From the NCBI GenBank assembly GCA_004298505.1, contig SCRO01000096.1:1-51364 (forward strand): a stretch of DNA of 51,364 nucleotides, in the 5' to 3' direction. The position numbers and the translations under genes are program-made. The notes beneath the pieces were generated by a model that saw nothing but the letters and a program-made list of their open reading frames with translations, searched no databases and had not been told where the DNA came from. Positions 1 to 8,048 of this stretch are shown here, piece after piece. The first letter of the stretch is position 1, and the number at the start of each line of letters is the position of its first letter. This DNA is from Rhodanobacter sp. Its GTDB lineage: Bacteria > Pseudomonadota > Gammaproteobacteria > Xanthomonadales > Rhodanobacteraceae.

Positions 1-158
1 TGGAGCGCGTCGACAAAGAGCTCAAACGACGCACCCGCGTCGCCACCTTGTTCCCCAGCGCAGCCTCCTGCGAACGCCTGGTGACCGCAGTCGCCGTGGA
101 GATCTCCGAGGAGTGGACCATCGGACGTATCTACCTCGACATGACCGAAAAGGCCTGA
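1..158 (+). pseudogene. IS256-family (mutator) transposase, C-terminal end only
   Basis: Open from the window edge to TGA at 156-158 in the frame starting at base 3. The 51 visible residues contain RRTRVATLFPSAASCERL and end RIYLDMTEKA, which is the typical C-terminus of IS256/mutator-family DDE transposases. The catalytic part lies outside the window, so I cannot say whether the full gene is intact; it may be a complete element cut by the window edge. The next gene, tsaB, is unrelated and begins 81 bases after this stop. The family call rests on recognising the C-terminal sequence. Confidence 0.85.
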
Positions 159-182
159 CTATCAACCCGACGAATCGATAGC

Positions 183-210
183 GAAATTACAGAAAGGGTG
201 TTGCTTTATC
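183..210. repeat. Probable right terminal inverted repeat of the IS256-family element
   Basis: The sequence ending in CTTTATC at 204-210 matches the usual outer end of IS256-type terminal repeats and lies 25-52 bases after the transposase stop, as expected. The left end is outside the window, so neither the inverted repeat nor a target duplication can be verified here. If 210 is the element end, the target duplication would begin at 211. Confidence 0.55.
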
Positions 211-239
211 ATGCCTGCGCCAGCAGCTATCATGGAGCC

Positions 240-941
240 ATGAACCTGCTCGCGATCGAAACCGCCACCGAAGCCTGCTCCGTTGCCCTGATCCATGGCG
301 ACGAACTGATCGCGCGCAGCGAAATCGCGCCGCGCCGTCACACCGAACTGGTGCTGCCGATGGCCGACGCGCTGCTGGCCGAGGCTGGCATCGGTCGGCT
401 GGCGCTGGATGCGATCGCGGTCGGGCGTGGACCGGGTGCGTTCACCGGGGTGCGCCTGGCCGTATCGCTGGCGCAAGGCATCGCGCTGGCACTGGATCTG
501 CCGGTGATCACCATCTCGTCGTTGGCAGCACTTGCACTGGAAGCTCCGCAAGAAGAAGACACCGCTATCCTCGCCGTGATCGACGCGCGCATGGGCGAGA
601 TCTACGCGGCCTGCTACCGCCGCGACGACCATGGCCGCCTGATGGCGCTGGACGAGGAACGCGTCTGCAGCGCCGACGCCCTGCAGTTACCTGAGGCCAG
701 CGCCTGGCAGGTGGTCGGTAGCGGCTGGGCCACCTACGCCCCGGTCATCAGCCAGCGCCTCACCGGCACACTGCACTCGGCCGACGGCCAGCGCTACCCG
801 CAGGCGGCCCATGTCGCCGAGCTGGCCATGCGCGAATTCAAGGCCGGTCACACCCAGGTGCCCGAGCTGGCGCTACCGGTGTATCTGCGCGACAAGGTGG
901 CCCTGACGCTGGTGGAGCAGGGCAAGGTCAGCGGTTTCTGA
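240..941 (+). CDS. tsaB: tRNA threonylcarbamoyladenosine biosynthesis protein TsaB
   Basis: A 233-residue protein of normal TsaB length. TsaB is the inactive ASKHA-fold partner of TsaD; with TsaE it transfers threonylcarbamoyl to A37 of ANN-decoding tRNAs in the cytoplasm. Visible signatures are the N-terminal LAIETATEACSVAL (residues 4-17) and RGPGAFTGVR (63-72). The ATG at 240 was chosen because homology starts there. An in-frame start at 198 would lie inside the end of the neighbouring IS element and add non-homologous residues. The gene stands alone, 29 bases after the IS end and convergent with the following exporter gene. Its native promoter may therefore have been disturbed or replaced by the insertion. 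Confidence 0.95.
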   Translation: MNLLAIETATEACSVALIHGDELIARSEIAPRRHTELVLPMADALLAEAGIGRLALDAIAVGRGPGAFTGVRLAVSLAQGIALALDLPVITISSLAALALEAPQEEDTAILAVIDARMGEIYAACYRRDDHGRLMALDEERVCSADALQLPEASAWQVVGSGWATYAPVISQRLTGTLHSADGQRYPQAAHVAELAMREFKAGHTQVPELALPVYLRDKVALTLVEQGKVSGF

Positions 942-994
942 AACGTGGGTAGCCGCGCCGATGAAGCGCGACGTTACATGTCGCCACGCGCATC

Positions 995-2035
995 TCACAG
1001 CTGCCCGCTCACCAGTTGCACCAGCAGGCTGCTCACCGACACTGCCGCCCACACGCCGAGCCCCAGCAGGATCGGCCGCGCCCCGCTGGAGATCATCCGG
1101 CGCAGGTTGGCGGACAGGCCGATCGCGGTGAGCGCGACGATGATCAGGAACTCAGCCAGCATGTGCAGCGCCGGCTGGATCGCCACCGGCACCAGGCCGG
1201 CCGTGCGCACGCCGGAGGCCACCAGGAACCAGAGAATGAACCACGGGAAGATGCGGGCCAGGCTGAACTGGCTGGCGTTGCCGCTGGCCGCATGCTTGCG
1301 TTTCTCACGGACGGCCACCACGAAGGCCAGCACCAGACAGATCGGGATGATCAGGGTGGCGCGGGTGAGCTTGACGATGGTGGCGTAATCGCCTGCTGCG
1401 TGGCTGTAGCTGTAGCCGGCCGCAACCACCGAGGAGGTGTCGTTGATCGCGGTGCCTGCCCACAGGCCGAAGCCCAGGTCGGACATGTGCAGCAGGTGGC
1501 CGAGTAGCGGGAACAGCAGCACGGCGATCACGTTGAACAGGAAGATGGTGGAGATCGCGAACGCCGTATCGTGGTCGTCGGAACGGATGATCGGCGTCAC
1601 CGCGGCGATGGCGGAACCGCCGCAGATCGCGGTGCCCACGCCGATCAGGATCTTCAAGTTGTCGTGCACGCCAAGCCAGCGGCCGAGCAGCCACGCGCTG
1701 AGGAAGGCCACGCTCATCGTGATCAGGGTCACCCACAGCGACTCCAGCCCGGTCTTGGCTACCTGGCTCAGGCTGAGCCCGAAACCCAGCGCGATGATCG
1801 ACCACTGCAACACTTGTTTGCCGCCAAACTGGATACCCGGGGTGAAGCGCGCATCTGGCGCGAACACGTTGCGCACCACGATGCCCAGCACGATGCCGAA
1901 TACCGGCCCGCCGATCAGCGGTGCCCAGCGTCCCAGCAGGAGCGCCAGCAGGCCGATCGCCACCGCCAGCAACAGGCCGGGCGCGCGACTGCGCAGGGTG
2001 GGGTGGAGGGTGGCGGCGATGGATGGGGCGTTCAT
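995..2035 (-). CDS. YeiH/UPF0324-family putative sulfate exporter, inner membrane
   Basis: A 346-residue, very hydrophobic protein with about ten predicted membrane segments and glycine-rich loops (GGPVFGIVLGIVVRN, FGGKQVLQWSIIALGFGLSL, GVGTAICGGSAIAAV). These are typical of the YeiH/PSE family, thought to export sulfate or related anions. The start at 2035 is preferred over 2059 because GGAG lies seven bases upstream of it. It is divergent from a LysR gene at 2122, the classic arrangement for yeiH and its regulator yeiE. The substrate is not known from sequence. The family call is firm; the sulfate role is inferred. Confidence 0.88.
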   Translation of the reverse strand: MNAPSIAATLHPTLRSRAPGLLLAVAIGLLALLLGRWAPLIGGPVFGIVLGIVVRNVFAPDARFTPGIQFGGKQVLQWSIIALGFGLSLSQVAKTGLESLWVTLITMSVAFLSAWLLGRWLGVHDNLKILIGVGTAICGGSAIAAVTPIIRSDDHDTAFAISTIFLFNVIAVLLFPLLGHLLHMSDLGFGLWAGTAINDTSSVVAAGYSYSHAAGDYATIVKLTRATLIIPICLVLAFVVAVREKRKHAASGNASQFSLARIFPWFILWFLVASGVRTAGLVPVAIQPALHMLAEFLIIVALTAIGLSANLRRMISSGARPILLGLGVWAAVSVSSLLVQLVSGQL

Positions 2036-2092
2036 GCGGGGCTCCGGCGGATGCGCCATTGTCAGCGCCGTTACCCATAAAGAAAACTTGGA

Positions 2093-2110
2093 ATATCTGA
2101 TCAGCGATAT
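2093..2110. promoter_or_regulatory. Candidate LysR operator between the exporter and its divergent regulator
   Basis: ATATC and GATAT form a perfect inverted repeat around an 8-base centre that itself contains TGATCA. It sits 12 bases upstream of the LysR start, within the AT-rich shared promoter region. Its form (a T-rich half and an A-rich half about 11 bases apart) fits LysR-type binding sites. Binding is inferred, not shown. Confidence 0.5.
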
Positions 2111-2121
2111 AAAGTAGGCTG

Positions 2122-2997
2122 ATGATCAATATCAGCCCGCGCCAACTCGACGTGTTCGTGCAGATCGCCCTCCTGGGCAGCGTGCGCGCCGCCGCCGACC
2201 GCCTGCACCTGACCCAGCCTGCTGCCAGCATGGCACTGGCGGAAATGGAGCGTCAGCTCGACGCGCCGGTGTTCGATCGCGAGCGCGGCCGCCTGCATCT
2301 GAATGTGCGCGGGCGCGAGTTGCTGCCGCTGGCGCAGGAGCTGCTGGATCGGCACGCCGAATTCGGTCGGCGCGGCAGCGCGGACGGCGCCGTGTTGGGT
2401 GGCGAGCTGCGTATCGGCGCCAGCAACACCGTGGGCAACTATCGCGTGGGCGAGCTGCTTGGATCATTCGTGCGCGCGCATCCGCAGGTGGCGATCCGCT
2501 TGCGGGTGGCCAATACCGAGGCGATCGCGGCGGGCATGCTTGATCACAGCCTGGATATCGGTTGCGTCGAGGGGCCGGTCAATCATCCGCAACTGGAAGT
2601 GCGGCCGTGGCGCGACGACCTGCTGGCGGTGTGCGCCGCGCCGGGACACCCACTGGCACGCAAGCGCGGCCTGAAACCGGCCGACTTCGCTGGCGCGCGC
2701 TGGGTGCTACGCGAGCCGGGCTCGGCCACGCGAGCGACCAGCGAGCGCGTGCTGGCGCAACTGCCGCCCGGCGAGACCGTGCTGGAACTCGACCAGATCG
2801 AGGCGATCAAGCAGGTGGTGGTGGCCGGGCTCGGCATCGCCTGCCTGCCGGCCGTGGCGATCACCGATGCCGTCGCCGCCGGTCACTTGAAGGCGCTCGA
2901 CACCCCGTTTCTCGACCTGCGCCGCAAGCTCTCGCTGTTGCTGCACCGGCAGAAATACCGCGGTGCCTTGCTGGATGCGTTCCTGCAAGAGTTGTAG
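2122..2997 (+). CDS. LysR-family transcriptional regulator (YeiE-like)
   Basis: 291 residues. The N-terminal winged helix-turn-helix spans residues 3-62, with the recognition helix around AADRLHLTQPAASMALAEME. A type-2 periplasmic-binding effector domain follows from about residue 90. It is divergent from the YeiH-type exporter, with an 86-base gap holding a palindrome, so the likely role is effector-dependent control of that exporter and of itself. YeiE of enterobacteria responds to sulfite; whether this protein does is not visible here. It converges on the enzyme I gene with only 24 bases between stop codons. Confidence 0.9.
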   Translation: MINISPRQLDVFVQIALLGSVRAAADRLHLTQPAASMALAEMERQLDAPVFDRERGRLHLNVRGRELLPLAQELLDRHAEFGRRGSADGAVLGGELRIGASNTVGNYRVGELLGSFVRAHPQVAIRLRVANTEAIAAGMLDHSLDIGCVEGPVNHPQLEVRPWRDDLLAVCAAPGHPLARKRGLKPADFAGARWVLREPGSATRATSERVLAQLPPGETVLELDQIEAIKQVVVAGLGIACLPAVAITDAVAAGHLKALDTPFLDLRRKLSLLLHRQKYRGALLDAFLQEL

Positions 2998-3021
2998 CAA
3001 TAGCGGTCGCGGCAATGGGCG

Positions 3022-4752
3022 TCAGCCGACGATCTCGGCGAGCATGGCTTCGGCCTGCTCATGTGTGTGCGCGCGCAACAACTGCGCGGCATGACGGCGC
3101 AGGTGGGCGCGGTCGAGCGTGGCGAGGCGATCGCGCACGTGCAGGATCTGGCTCGGATGCATGCTGAATTCGTGCAGGCCGAGCAGCAGCAGCAGGGCGG
3201 TGAAGTTCACGTCGCCGGCGATCTCGCCGCACAGGCTCACCGGCTTCCTGGCACGCCGGCCGGCGCTGATCACGTGCGAGAGCAGGCGCAGCAACGCCGG
3301 TTGCAACGGGTTGTAGATATTGTCCAGCGCGTCGTTGCCGCGGTCAGCGGCGAGCACGTACTGGGCCAGGTCGTTGGTGCCGATGGCGAGAAAGTCGCAA
3401 TGTTCGAGGAGGGCGCGCACATTGATCGCTGCAGCGGGTACTTCGATCATCGCGCCCATCGGTAGCTTCTCCGGAAGATCGATGTTCTCGCGCTTGAGTT
3501 CCTGGCGCGCCAGGTTGAACAGCGTGCGCACCGCAATGAGTTCGTCCGGCTGGGTCACCATCGGGATCAGCACGCGCATCGGACCGTAGCAGGCGGCGCG
3601 CAGGATCGCGCGGATCTGGGTGGTGAACACCGACGGGTGGCGCAGCGACAAGCGCACGCCGCGCACGCCCAGCGCGGGGTTTTCCTCGCCGCGCGCGACC
3701 AGGCCGGCGGCGTCGGCCTTGTCGGCGCCCAGGTCCATGGTGCGGATCGTCACCGGCAGGCCGCCCATGCCCATCACCAGGTCGCGATAGGCGGTGAATT
3801 GTTCGTCCTCCGACGGCAGCGCCCGCTTGCGCAGGAACAGGAACTCGGTGCGATACAGGCCCACGCCATCGGCACCGCGTGCACGCGCCAGCGCCACGTC
3901 GGCGCTGGTTTCGGCATTCGCCAGCAGGGCGATCTCGATGCCATCGCGGGTGCGGGTGGGCGCATTGGCCAGCTTGGCCAGGCGCCGCCCCTCGTTGGCC
4001 GCCTCGCGTTGCCAGGCGCGGTAGCGGGATAGATCCTGCGCGGTGGGATGCACCACCGTCTCGCCGCGTTCGGCGTCGAGCAGGATCAGGTCGTCGTCGC
4101 GGATATTGGCCAGCGCGTCGCGCGTACCGACCAGCATCGGCAGGCCCAGGCTGCGCGCCAGGATCGCGCTGTGCGAATAGGCGCTGCCGGAACTGGCGAC
4201 CACGCCGAGCAAGCCGTAGCCGGCCAGCTGCGCCATGTCGGCCGGCGCGATGCTGTCGGCGATCAGGATTTCGCCGACGCGGGCGGCCAGCTTGCGCTCC
4301 TCCGGGCTGGTCTGCCGCTGCAGCGCGGAGATCACCCGGTTGATCACCTGCTCAACGTCTTCCTTGCGGCTGCGCAGATAGGGATCGTCCATCGCCTCGA
4401 ACACGGCAGACAGGCGCTCACGTTGTTTTTTGAGTGCGGCGCCCGAGCGGTAGCGGCCGACCCGCACCAGATCGTCCAGACCACGCAGTAGTTCGGCGTC
4501 GTCCAGCAGCAGGCTGTGCGCGTCGATGAACTCGTTGACCTCGCGTGCCAGCGCACCGTGCAGCTTGCCGCGTAGTTCGCGCAGTTCCTGCCGTGCGGTG
4601 TCCAGGGCCTCGTGCAGCAACCCCAGCTCGCCCTCGACCTCGCCTTCTTCCAGTGGCCGGGTATCGACCGCATAGCGGCTCGGTTGCACCAGCCGCGCGC
4701 GACCCAGCGCCATGCCATGCGCAGCGATGGTGCCGGAGAGAACCTGTCTCAT
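3022..4752 (-). CDS. ptsI: Phosphoenolpyruvate-protein phosphotransferase (PTS enzyme I)
   Basis: 576 residues, the usual length for enzyme I without a GAF domain. It autophosphorylates from PEP and passes the phosphate to HPr in the cytoplasm. The phosphorylated histidine is H194 in SAYSHSAILARSLGLPM, and the PEP-binding barrel follows with RTEFLFL, LGIRG-like LGVRGVRLSL, and the catalytic-cysteine loop SLCGEIAGD. It is the last gene of the minus-strand kds-lpt-rpoN-PTS block, 124 bases after ptsH. No sugar-specific permease is encoded nearby, so phosphate flow probably ends at the EIIA upstream or at regulatory targets. Confidence 0.95.
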   Translation of the reverse strand: MRQVLSGTIAAHGMALGRARLVQPSRYAVDTRPLEEGEVEGELGLLHEALDTARQELRELRGKLHGALAREVNEFIDAHSLLLDDAELLRGLDDLVRVGRYRSGAALKKQRERLSAVFEAMDDPYLRSRKEDVEQVINRVISALQRQTSPEERKLAARVGEILIADSIAPADMAQLAGYGLLGVVASSGSAYSHSAILARSLGLPMLVGTRDALANIRDDDLILLDAERGETVVHPTAQDLSRYRAWQREAANEGRRLAKLANAPTRTRDGIEIALLANAETSADVALARARGADGVGLYRTEFLFLRKRALPSEDEQFTAYRDLVMGMGGLPVTIRTMDLGADKADAAGLVARGEENPALGVRGVRLSLRHPSVFTTQIRAILRAACYGPMRVLIPMVTQPDELIAVRTLFNLARQELKRENIDLPEKLPMGAMIEVPAAAINVRALLEHCDFLAIGTNDLAQYVLAADRGNDALDNIYNPLQPALLRLLSHVISAGRRARKPVSLCGEIAGDVNFTALLLLLGLHEFSMHPSQILHVRDRLATLDRAHLRRHAAQLLRAHTHEQAEAMLAEIVG

Positions 4753-4876
4753 GATCGGGCTCCTGCCGAGCCGGGAATGGGAAGGGCGGGCAGCATGAAG
4801 CCGGCGCCGAAGCCGTGGCCATGCCGCGCTCGGCTTTTTCCAATTTCCGCTTCCCGCTTCCCGATTCCCATCCGAA
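4753..4876. repeat. ptsH-ptsI intergenic spacer with degenerate TTCCCGATTCCC-type repeat
   Basis: On the plus strand, 4840-4880 carries repeated TTCCGCTTCCCGCTTCCCGATTCCC-like units, the same kind of sequence seen at 13590-13685, 16685-16752 and 48627-48720. No terminator is obvious, so read-through from ptsH into ptsI is likely. The repeat is degenerate and its boundaries are approximate. Confidence 0.45.
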
Positions 4877-5146
4877 TCATGCTCCCTCGTCGAATTTGCG
4901 CTCGAACAGCTCGACCACGGCGGCTACCGCCGCTTTTTCATCGGGCCCGTCGGCGCGCACGCTGAGCGCGCTGCCGATACCGGCCGCCAACATCATTACA
5001 CCCATGATGCTTTGCGCATTGACCTCGCGGCCCTTGCTGACCAGCCATACGGTGGACTTGAATCCCTGCACTAGTTGTACCAGCTTGGCCGAAGCGCGGG
5101 CGTGCAGGCCGAGCTTGTTGGACACGACGATTTCCTGTTCAAGCAT
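4877..5146 (-). CDS. ptsH: Phosphocarrier protein HPr
   Basis: 89 residues, full length. HPr shuttles phosphate between enzyme I and EIIA proteins. H15 in KLGLHARASAK is the phosphorylation site for enzyme I. S46 in NAQSIMGVMML is the regulatory serine used by HPr kinase in Gram-positive bacteria and many proteobacteria. Both are present, and hprK lies in the same gene block, so dual control is expected. The start codon overlaps the end of the EIIA gene by 8 bases, which suggests translational coupling. Confidence 0.96.
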   Translation of the reverse strand: MLEQEIVVSNKLGLHARASAKLVQLVQGFKSTVWLVSKGREVNAQSIMGVMMLAAGIGSALSVRADGPDEKAAVAAVVELFERKFDEGA

Positions 5147-5531
5147 GATCGATCAAGATTCCCCCGCGACCGCCGCTGGCTGCGATTTCGGCCAGTTCGT
5201 CCAGCGGCTTTTCCGCATAATTGAGTACGCGCAGCAGCATCGGCAGGTTGAGCCCCGACACACAGCGAATACGCACGCCGAGCGCACCGAGGGACAGCCC
5301 GATATTACACGGCGTGGCACCATACAGGTCCGCCAGGATCAGCACGCCGTCACCCTGGTCAAGATCGCGCGCATGATGGGCGGTGAGGGTGCGCATCACC
5401 TCCGGGTCTGATTCCGGCGGCACCTCCACCGCGGTCACGCGCAGCGGCAAGTTCGGCATCACGTGGTGCGCGGCCGAGATCAGCGCCTGGCCGACGGCCT
5501 CGTGAGTCATCAACAGTACGCCAACACTCAT
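5139..5531 (-). CDS. PTS system EIIA component, mannose/fructose family (ManX-like, stand-alone)
   Basis: 130 residues, a single EIIA-Man domain with no EIIB. The phosphorylated histidine is H10 in GVLLMTHEAVGQAL, and the conserved ADLYGATPCNI loop lies near residue 67. No EIIB, EIIC or EIID gene is nearby, so the domain is probably a regulatory phosphate acceptor rather than part of a transporter. This arrangement is also seen in other Xanthomonadales and in betaproteobacteria. It lies between rapZ (43-base gap) and ptsH (8-base overlap). Confidence 0.93.
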   Translation of the reverse strand: MSVGVLLMTHEAVGQALISAAHHVMPNLPLRVTAVEVPPESDPEVMRTLTAHHARDLDQGDGVLILADLYGATPCNIGLSLGALGVRIRCVSGLNLPMLLRVLNYAEKPLDELAEIAASGGRGGILIDHA

Positions 5532-5574
5532 GGCTGCGTGTCCGCGGTGCGGGTGAAATAGAGCGGCGTCGTCA

Positions 5575-6477
5575 TCATTCGAGCTCGCGATGGAAGATGA
5601 GCACGCCTTCGCGCTGGCTGCGGTAATGGGCGGCCAGCTTTTCGACGAGGTAGACCGAGCGGTGGCGGCCGCCGGTGCAGCCGATCGAGATGGTCAGATA
5701 GCTGCGGTCGTCCTGTTCGAAGCGCGGGATCCAGCGGTCCAGCCAGCGTGCGGTGTCGCTGAAGTATTCGCCGACCGACGGCTCGCCATCGAGGTATTCG
5801 CGCACCGGCGCATCCTTGCCTGACAACGGCCGCAAGTGCGGATGCCAGTGCGGGTTGGGCAGGCAGCGCGCGTCGAACACGAAGTCCGCATCCAGTGGCA
5901 GTCCGTGCCGGAATGCGAACGACTGGAACATCAGGGTCAGCCCCTCGGTCGCCTGCGCATAACCGGTGGCGACCAGTCGGCGCAGCTGGTGCACGTTGAG
6001 GTCGCTGGAGTCGATCACTTTCTCGGCGATCGCCATCAGCGGGCGCAGCAGCCGGCGCTCCTCGACGATGGCGTCGGCCAGCGACACGCCGCGCAAGGCC
6101 AGTGGATGGCGTCGACGGGTTTCCGAAAAGCGCTTGATCAGCACCTCGTCGCGGCAATCGAGGAAGATCAGGTGCACTTCCACGCCGGACGCGGCCAGTT
6201 CGGAGAGCACGCTGGGAAGATGGCTGAAATCCTCGCCGCGATTGCGCACGTCCATGCCGACCGCAATGCGCTGGCGCCGGCTGCTGCGATCGCACAGCAC
6301 CGCATTCACCAGGTGCGGAAGCAGACTGCCCGGCAGGTTGTCGACGCAATAGAACTCCAGATCCTCCAGCGCGCGCAAGGCCACCGTCTTGCCACCGCCG
6401 GACAGGCCGGTGAGCACGATCAGGTGGATCGCTTCGGGCGCATTGAAGGGCGCCAGCGGCGCGTCATTCTCGTTCAT
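5575..6477 (-). CDS. rapZ: RNase adapter protein RapZ
   Basis: 300 residues. The N-terminal kinase-like domain has a Walker A motif at residues 23-31 (TGLSGGGKT). The C-terminal domain has the conserved SIGCTGGRHRSV stretch characteristic of RapZ. In E. coli RapZ binds the small RNA GlmZ and RNase E to control glmS, sensing glucosamine-6-phosphate. That it uses a comparable small RNA here is not shown. It begins four bases after the hprK stop, so the two are almost certainly co-translated. Placement next to the regulatory PTS genes is standard for proteobacteria. Confidence 0.95.
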   Translation of the reverse strand: MNENDAPLAPFNAPEAIHLIVLTGLSGGGKTVALRALEDLEFYCVDNLPGSLLPHLVNAVLCDRSSRRQRIAVGMDVRNRGEDFSHLPSVLSELAASGVEVHLIFLDCRDEVLIKRFSETRRRHPLALRGVSLADAIVEERRLLRPLMAIAEKVIDSSDLNVHQLRRLVATGYAQATEGLTLMFQSFAFRHGLPLDADFVFDARCLPNPHWHPHLRPLSGKDAPVREYLDGEPSVGEYFSDTARWLDRWIPRFEQDDRSYLTISIGCTGGRHRSVYLVEKLAAHYRSQREGVLIFHRELE

Positions 6478-6481
6478 GCGT

Positions 6482-7432
6482 TCACCATGGGGGCAGCCGA
6501 CGCAGCTGGTGTGCCTGGCGATCGATGAAGGTCTGCGCGGGATCTATCCCCTTGCTCTTCAGGGCATGGCTGCGCACCGCCGCTTCCACCAGCACTGCGA
6601 TATTGCGTCCGGAGGCTACCGGAATGGTGATCATCGGCACCGCCACGTCGAGAATCTGGCGATGGCCGATGTCGCCGGTAAGTCGGGTCAGTGCGTCCGT
6701 GTCGTCGTCATCGCGCAGCGGCTTGAGGTGCACGATCAGGCGCAGGTACTTGGATGGTTTCACCGACATGTGGCCGAACATCTCGCGCACGTTGAGCACA
6801 CCCAGGCCGCGCACCTCGAGCAGATCCTGCAGCAGCTCCGGGCAGGCGCCGTCGATCACGTCCGGCGCGATCAGGGTGAACTCGGTGGCGTCGTCGGCGA
6901 CCAGGCGGTGGCCACGGCTGATCAGTTCCAGCGCCAGCTCGCTCTTGCCCGAGCCTGCCTCGCCGGTGATCAGCACGCCGATCGAGAACACTTCCAGGAA
7001 CACGCCGTGCAAGGTGGTCTTGGCCGCCAGCGTCCGCGCCAGGTGGTATTGCAGGTAGGTCAGCAACTCGTGGCCGCGCTTGGGGCTGGTCCACAGCGGC
7101 ATGTCGGTTTCCTCGGCCACCTCGCGCAGGTCGGCGGGTATCGGTTGATCCCTGGTCACGAGCAGTGCCACCGGCTGGTAGGCGGCGATCTTGTGCATCA
7201 CTTCCCAGCGCTGGCGTGAATCCAGCCCATCCAGGAAGTTCAGCTCTTCGGCGCCGATGATCTGGATCTTGTTCGGATAGATGACATTGAGGTAGCCGAT
7301 CAGCGAGGGGCGGCGCGCCTGCGCGGCACCGGGTTCGAGCACGCGCGCCTCGCCCCGCATGCCGGATACCCAGCGCAATGCCATGCGCTCATGGACGCCA
7401 TCATAGAGTTGTCGTGCGCTGATCCGATCCAA
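6482..7432 (-). CDS. hprK: HPr kinase/phosphorylase
   Basis: 316 residues. It phosphorylates HPr on Ser46 and reverses the reaction. Visible are the N-terminal domain, catalytic H142, the P-loop GEAGSGKS (157-164), D180-D181, and the HprK signature [12 protein letters not shown] (205-216). The start appears to be TTG at 7430-7432, where homology begins (ISARQLYDG). The nearest upstream ATG is out of frame, and AAGGG lies about 13 bases upstream. It occupies the position where enterobacteria have ptsN, between hpf and rapZ. Confidence 0.93.
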   Translation of the reverse strand: MDRISARQLYDGVHERMALRWVSGMRGEARVLEPGAAQARRPSLIGYLNVIYPNKIQIIGAEELNFLDGLDSRQRWEVMHKIAAYQPVALLVTRDQPIPADLREVAEETDMPLWTSPKRGHELLTYLQYHLARTLAAKTTLHGVFLEVFSIGVLITGEAGSGKSELALELISRGHRLVADDATEFTLIAPDVIDGACPELLQDLLEVRGLGVLNVREMFGHMSVKPSKYLRLIVHLKPLRDDDDTDALTRLTGDIGHRQILDVAVPMITIPVASGRNIAVLVEAAVRSHALKSKGIDPAQTFIDRQAHQLRRLPPW

Positions 7433-7521
7433 GCCCAGGCCCTTGTGTCGCGTGATCCATCCGCCGGGTTGCGCGGAGTGGCGACCATTGTGCCAGCTTG
7501 CGGGCGAGCGGTATGCAGTGG

Positions 7522-7555
7522 AGAAAACGGCCCGCCCCCGAAAGGCGGACCGTCC
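7522..7555 (-). terminator. Rho-independent-like terminator after hpf
   Basis: Read on the minus strand, an 8-bp GC stem (GGTCCGCC with GGCGGGCC, one G-T pair) is closed by a TTTCGGG loop and followed by GTTTTC. It lies 22 bases beyond the hpf stop and about 90 bases before the hprK start, so it may separate rpoN-hpf transcripts from the hprK-PTS genes or act as an attenuator. Confidence 0.6.
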
Positions 7556-7576
7556 TGCCCTGCAAACCAGCGAAAG

Positions 7577-7900
7577 TCAGCCGTACTGGCGTTCTTCGCG
7601 GGCTTCGCGCTGGTGCTTGTCGGCAACCTTTTCGCGGTATTTGCGCAATTGCGCGACCAGCTTGTCGAACAACACGTCGAGCGAGGCATACATGTCGGCC
7701 TCGGTGGCTTCGGCATGCAAGGTGGCGCCGACCACGTTGAGGGTGCCGTCGGCCCGCTGCTGGAGCTTGTCGAGCGAGAGCACGATCACGAGGCTCTTCA
7801 ACTTGTCGTCGAGGCGGGTGAGGCGGTCGAGTTTGGCGGTGGCGTGGTCGCGCAGCGCGGGAGTGACTTCGATCTGCTGGCCGCTGAGTTGGAATTGCAT
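7577..7900 (-). CDS. hpf: Ribosome hibernation-promoting factor, short HPF type
   Basis: 107 residues with the S30AE/YfiA fold: MQFQLSGQQIEVTPALRDHA at the N-terminus and the basic helix QLRKYREKVADKHQ near the end. It lacks the long C-terminal dimerisation domain, so it is the short form that works on 100S ribosomes in stationary phase. A strong GAGGAGG ribosome site precedes the ATG. It lies directly downstream of rpoN, the usual order in gammaproteobacteria, and a terminator-like hairpin follows it. Confidence 0.94.
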   Translation of the reverse strand: MQFQLSGQQIEVTPALRDHATAKLDRLTRLDDKLKSLVIVLSLDKLQQRADGTLNVVGATLHAEATEADMYASLDVLFDKLVAQLRKYREKVADKHQREAREERQYG

Positions 7901-8048
7901 GGGCGCCTCCTCTGATGGTGCAGTGCCGCGTTTCGCGGCGGGTTGACGTGCCGGAGCCGGTGGCCGCCAGCACGACGTCGATCATTCTTTAGCAGGTATG
8001 GGAGCGCTTTTTCGTTAACCAAGTTCCCGTGACGGTTTCAAGGGGCGT

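Noticed and set aside
162-632. Long minus-strand open frame across the tsaB gene
   Set aside because: It is a reverse-strand shadow of tsaB in GC-rich DNA; the translation is rich in Arg, Gln and His and matches no family.
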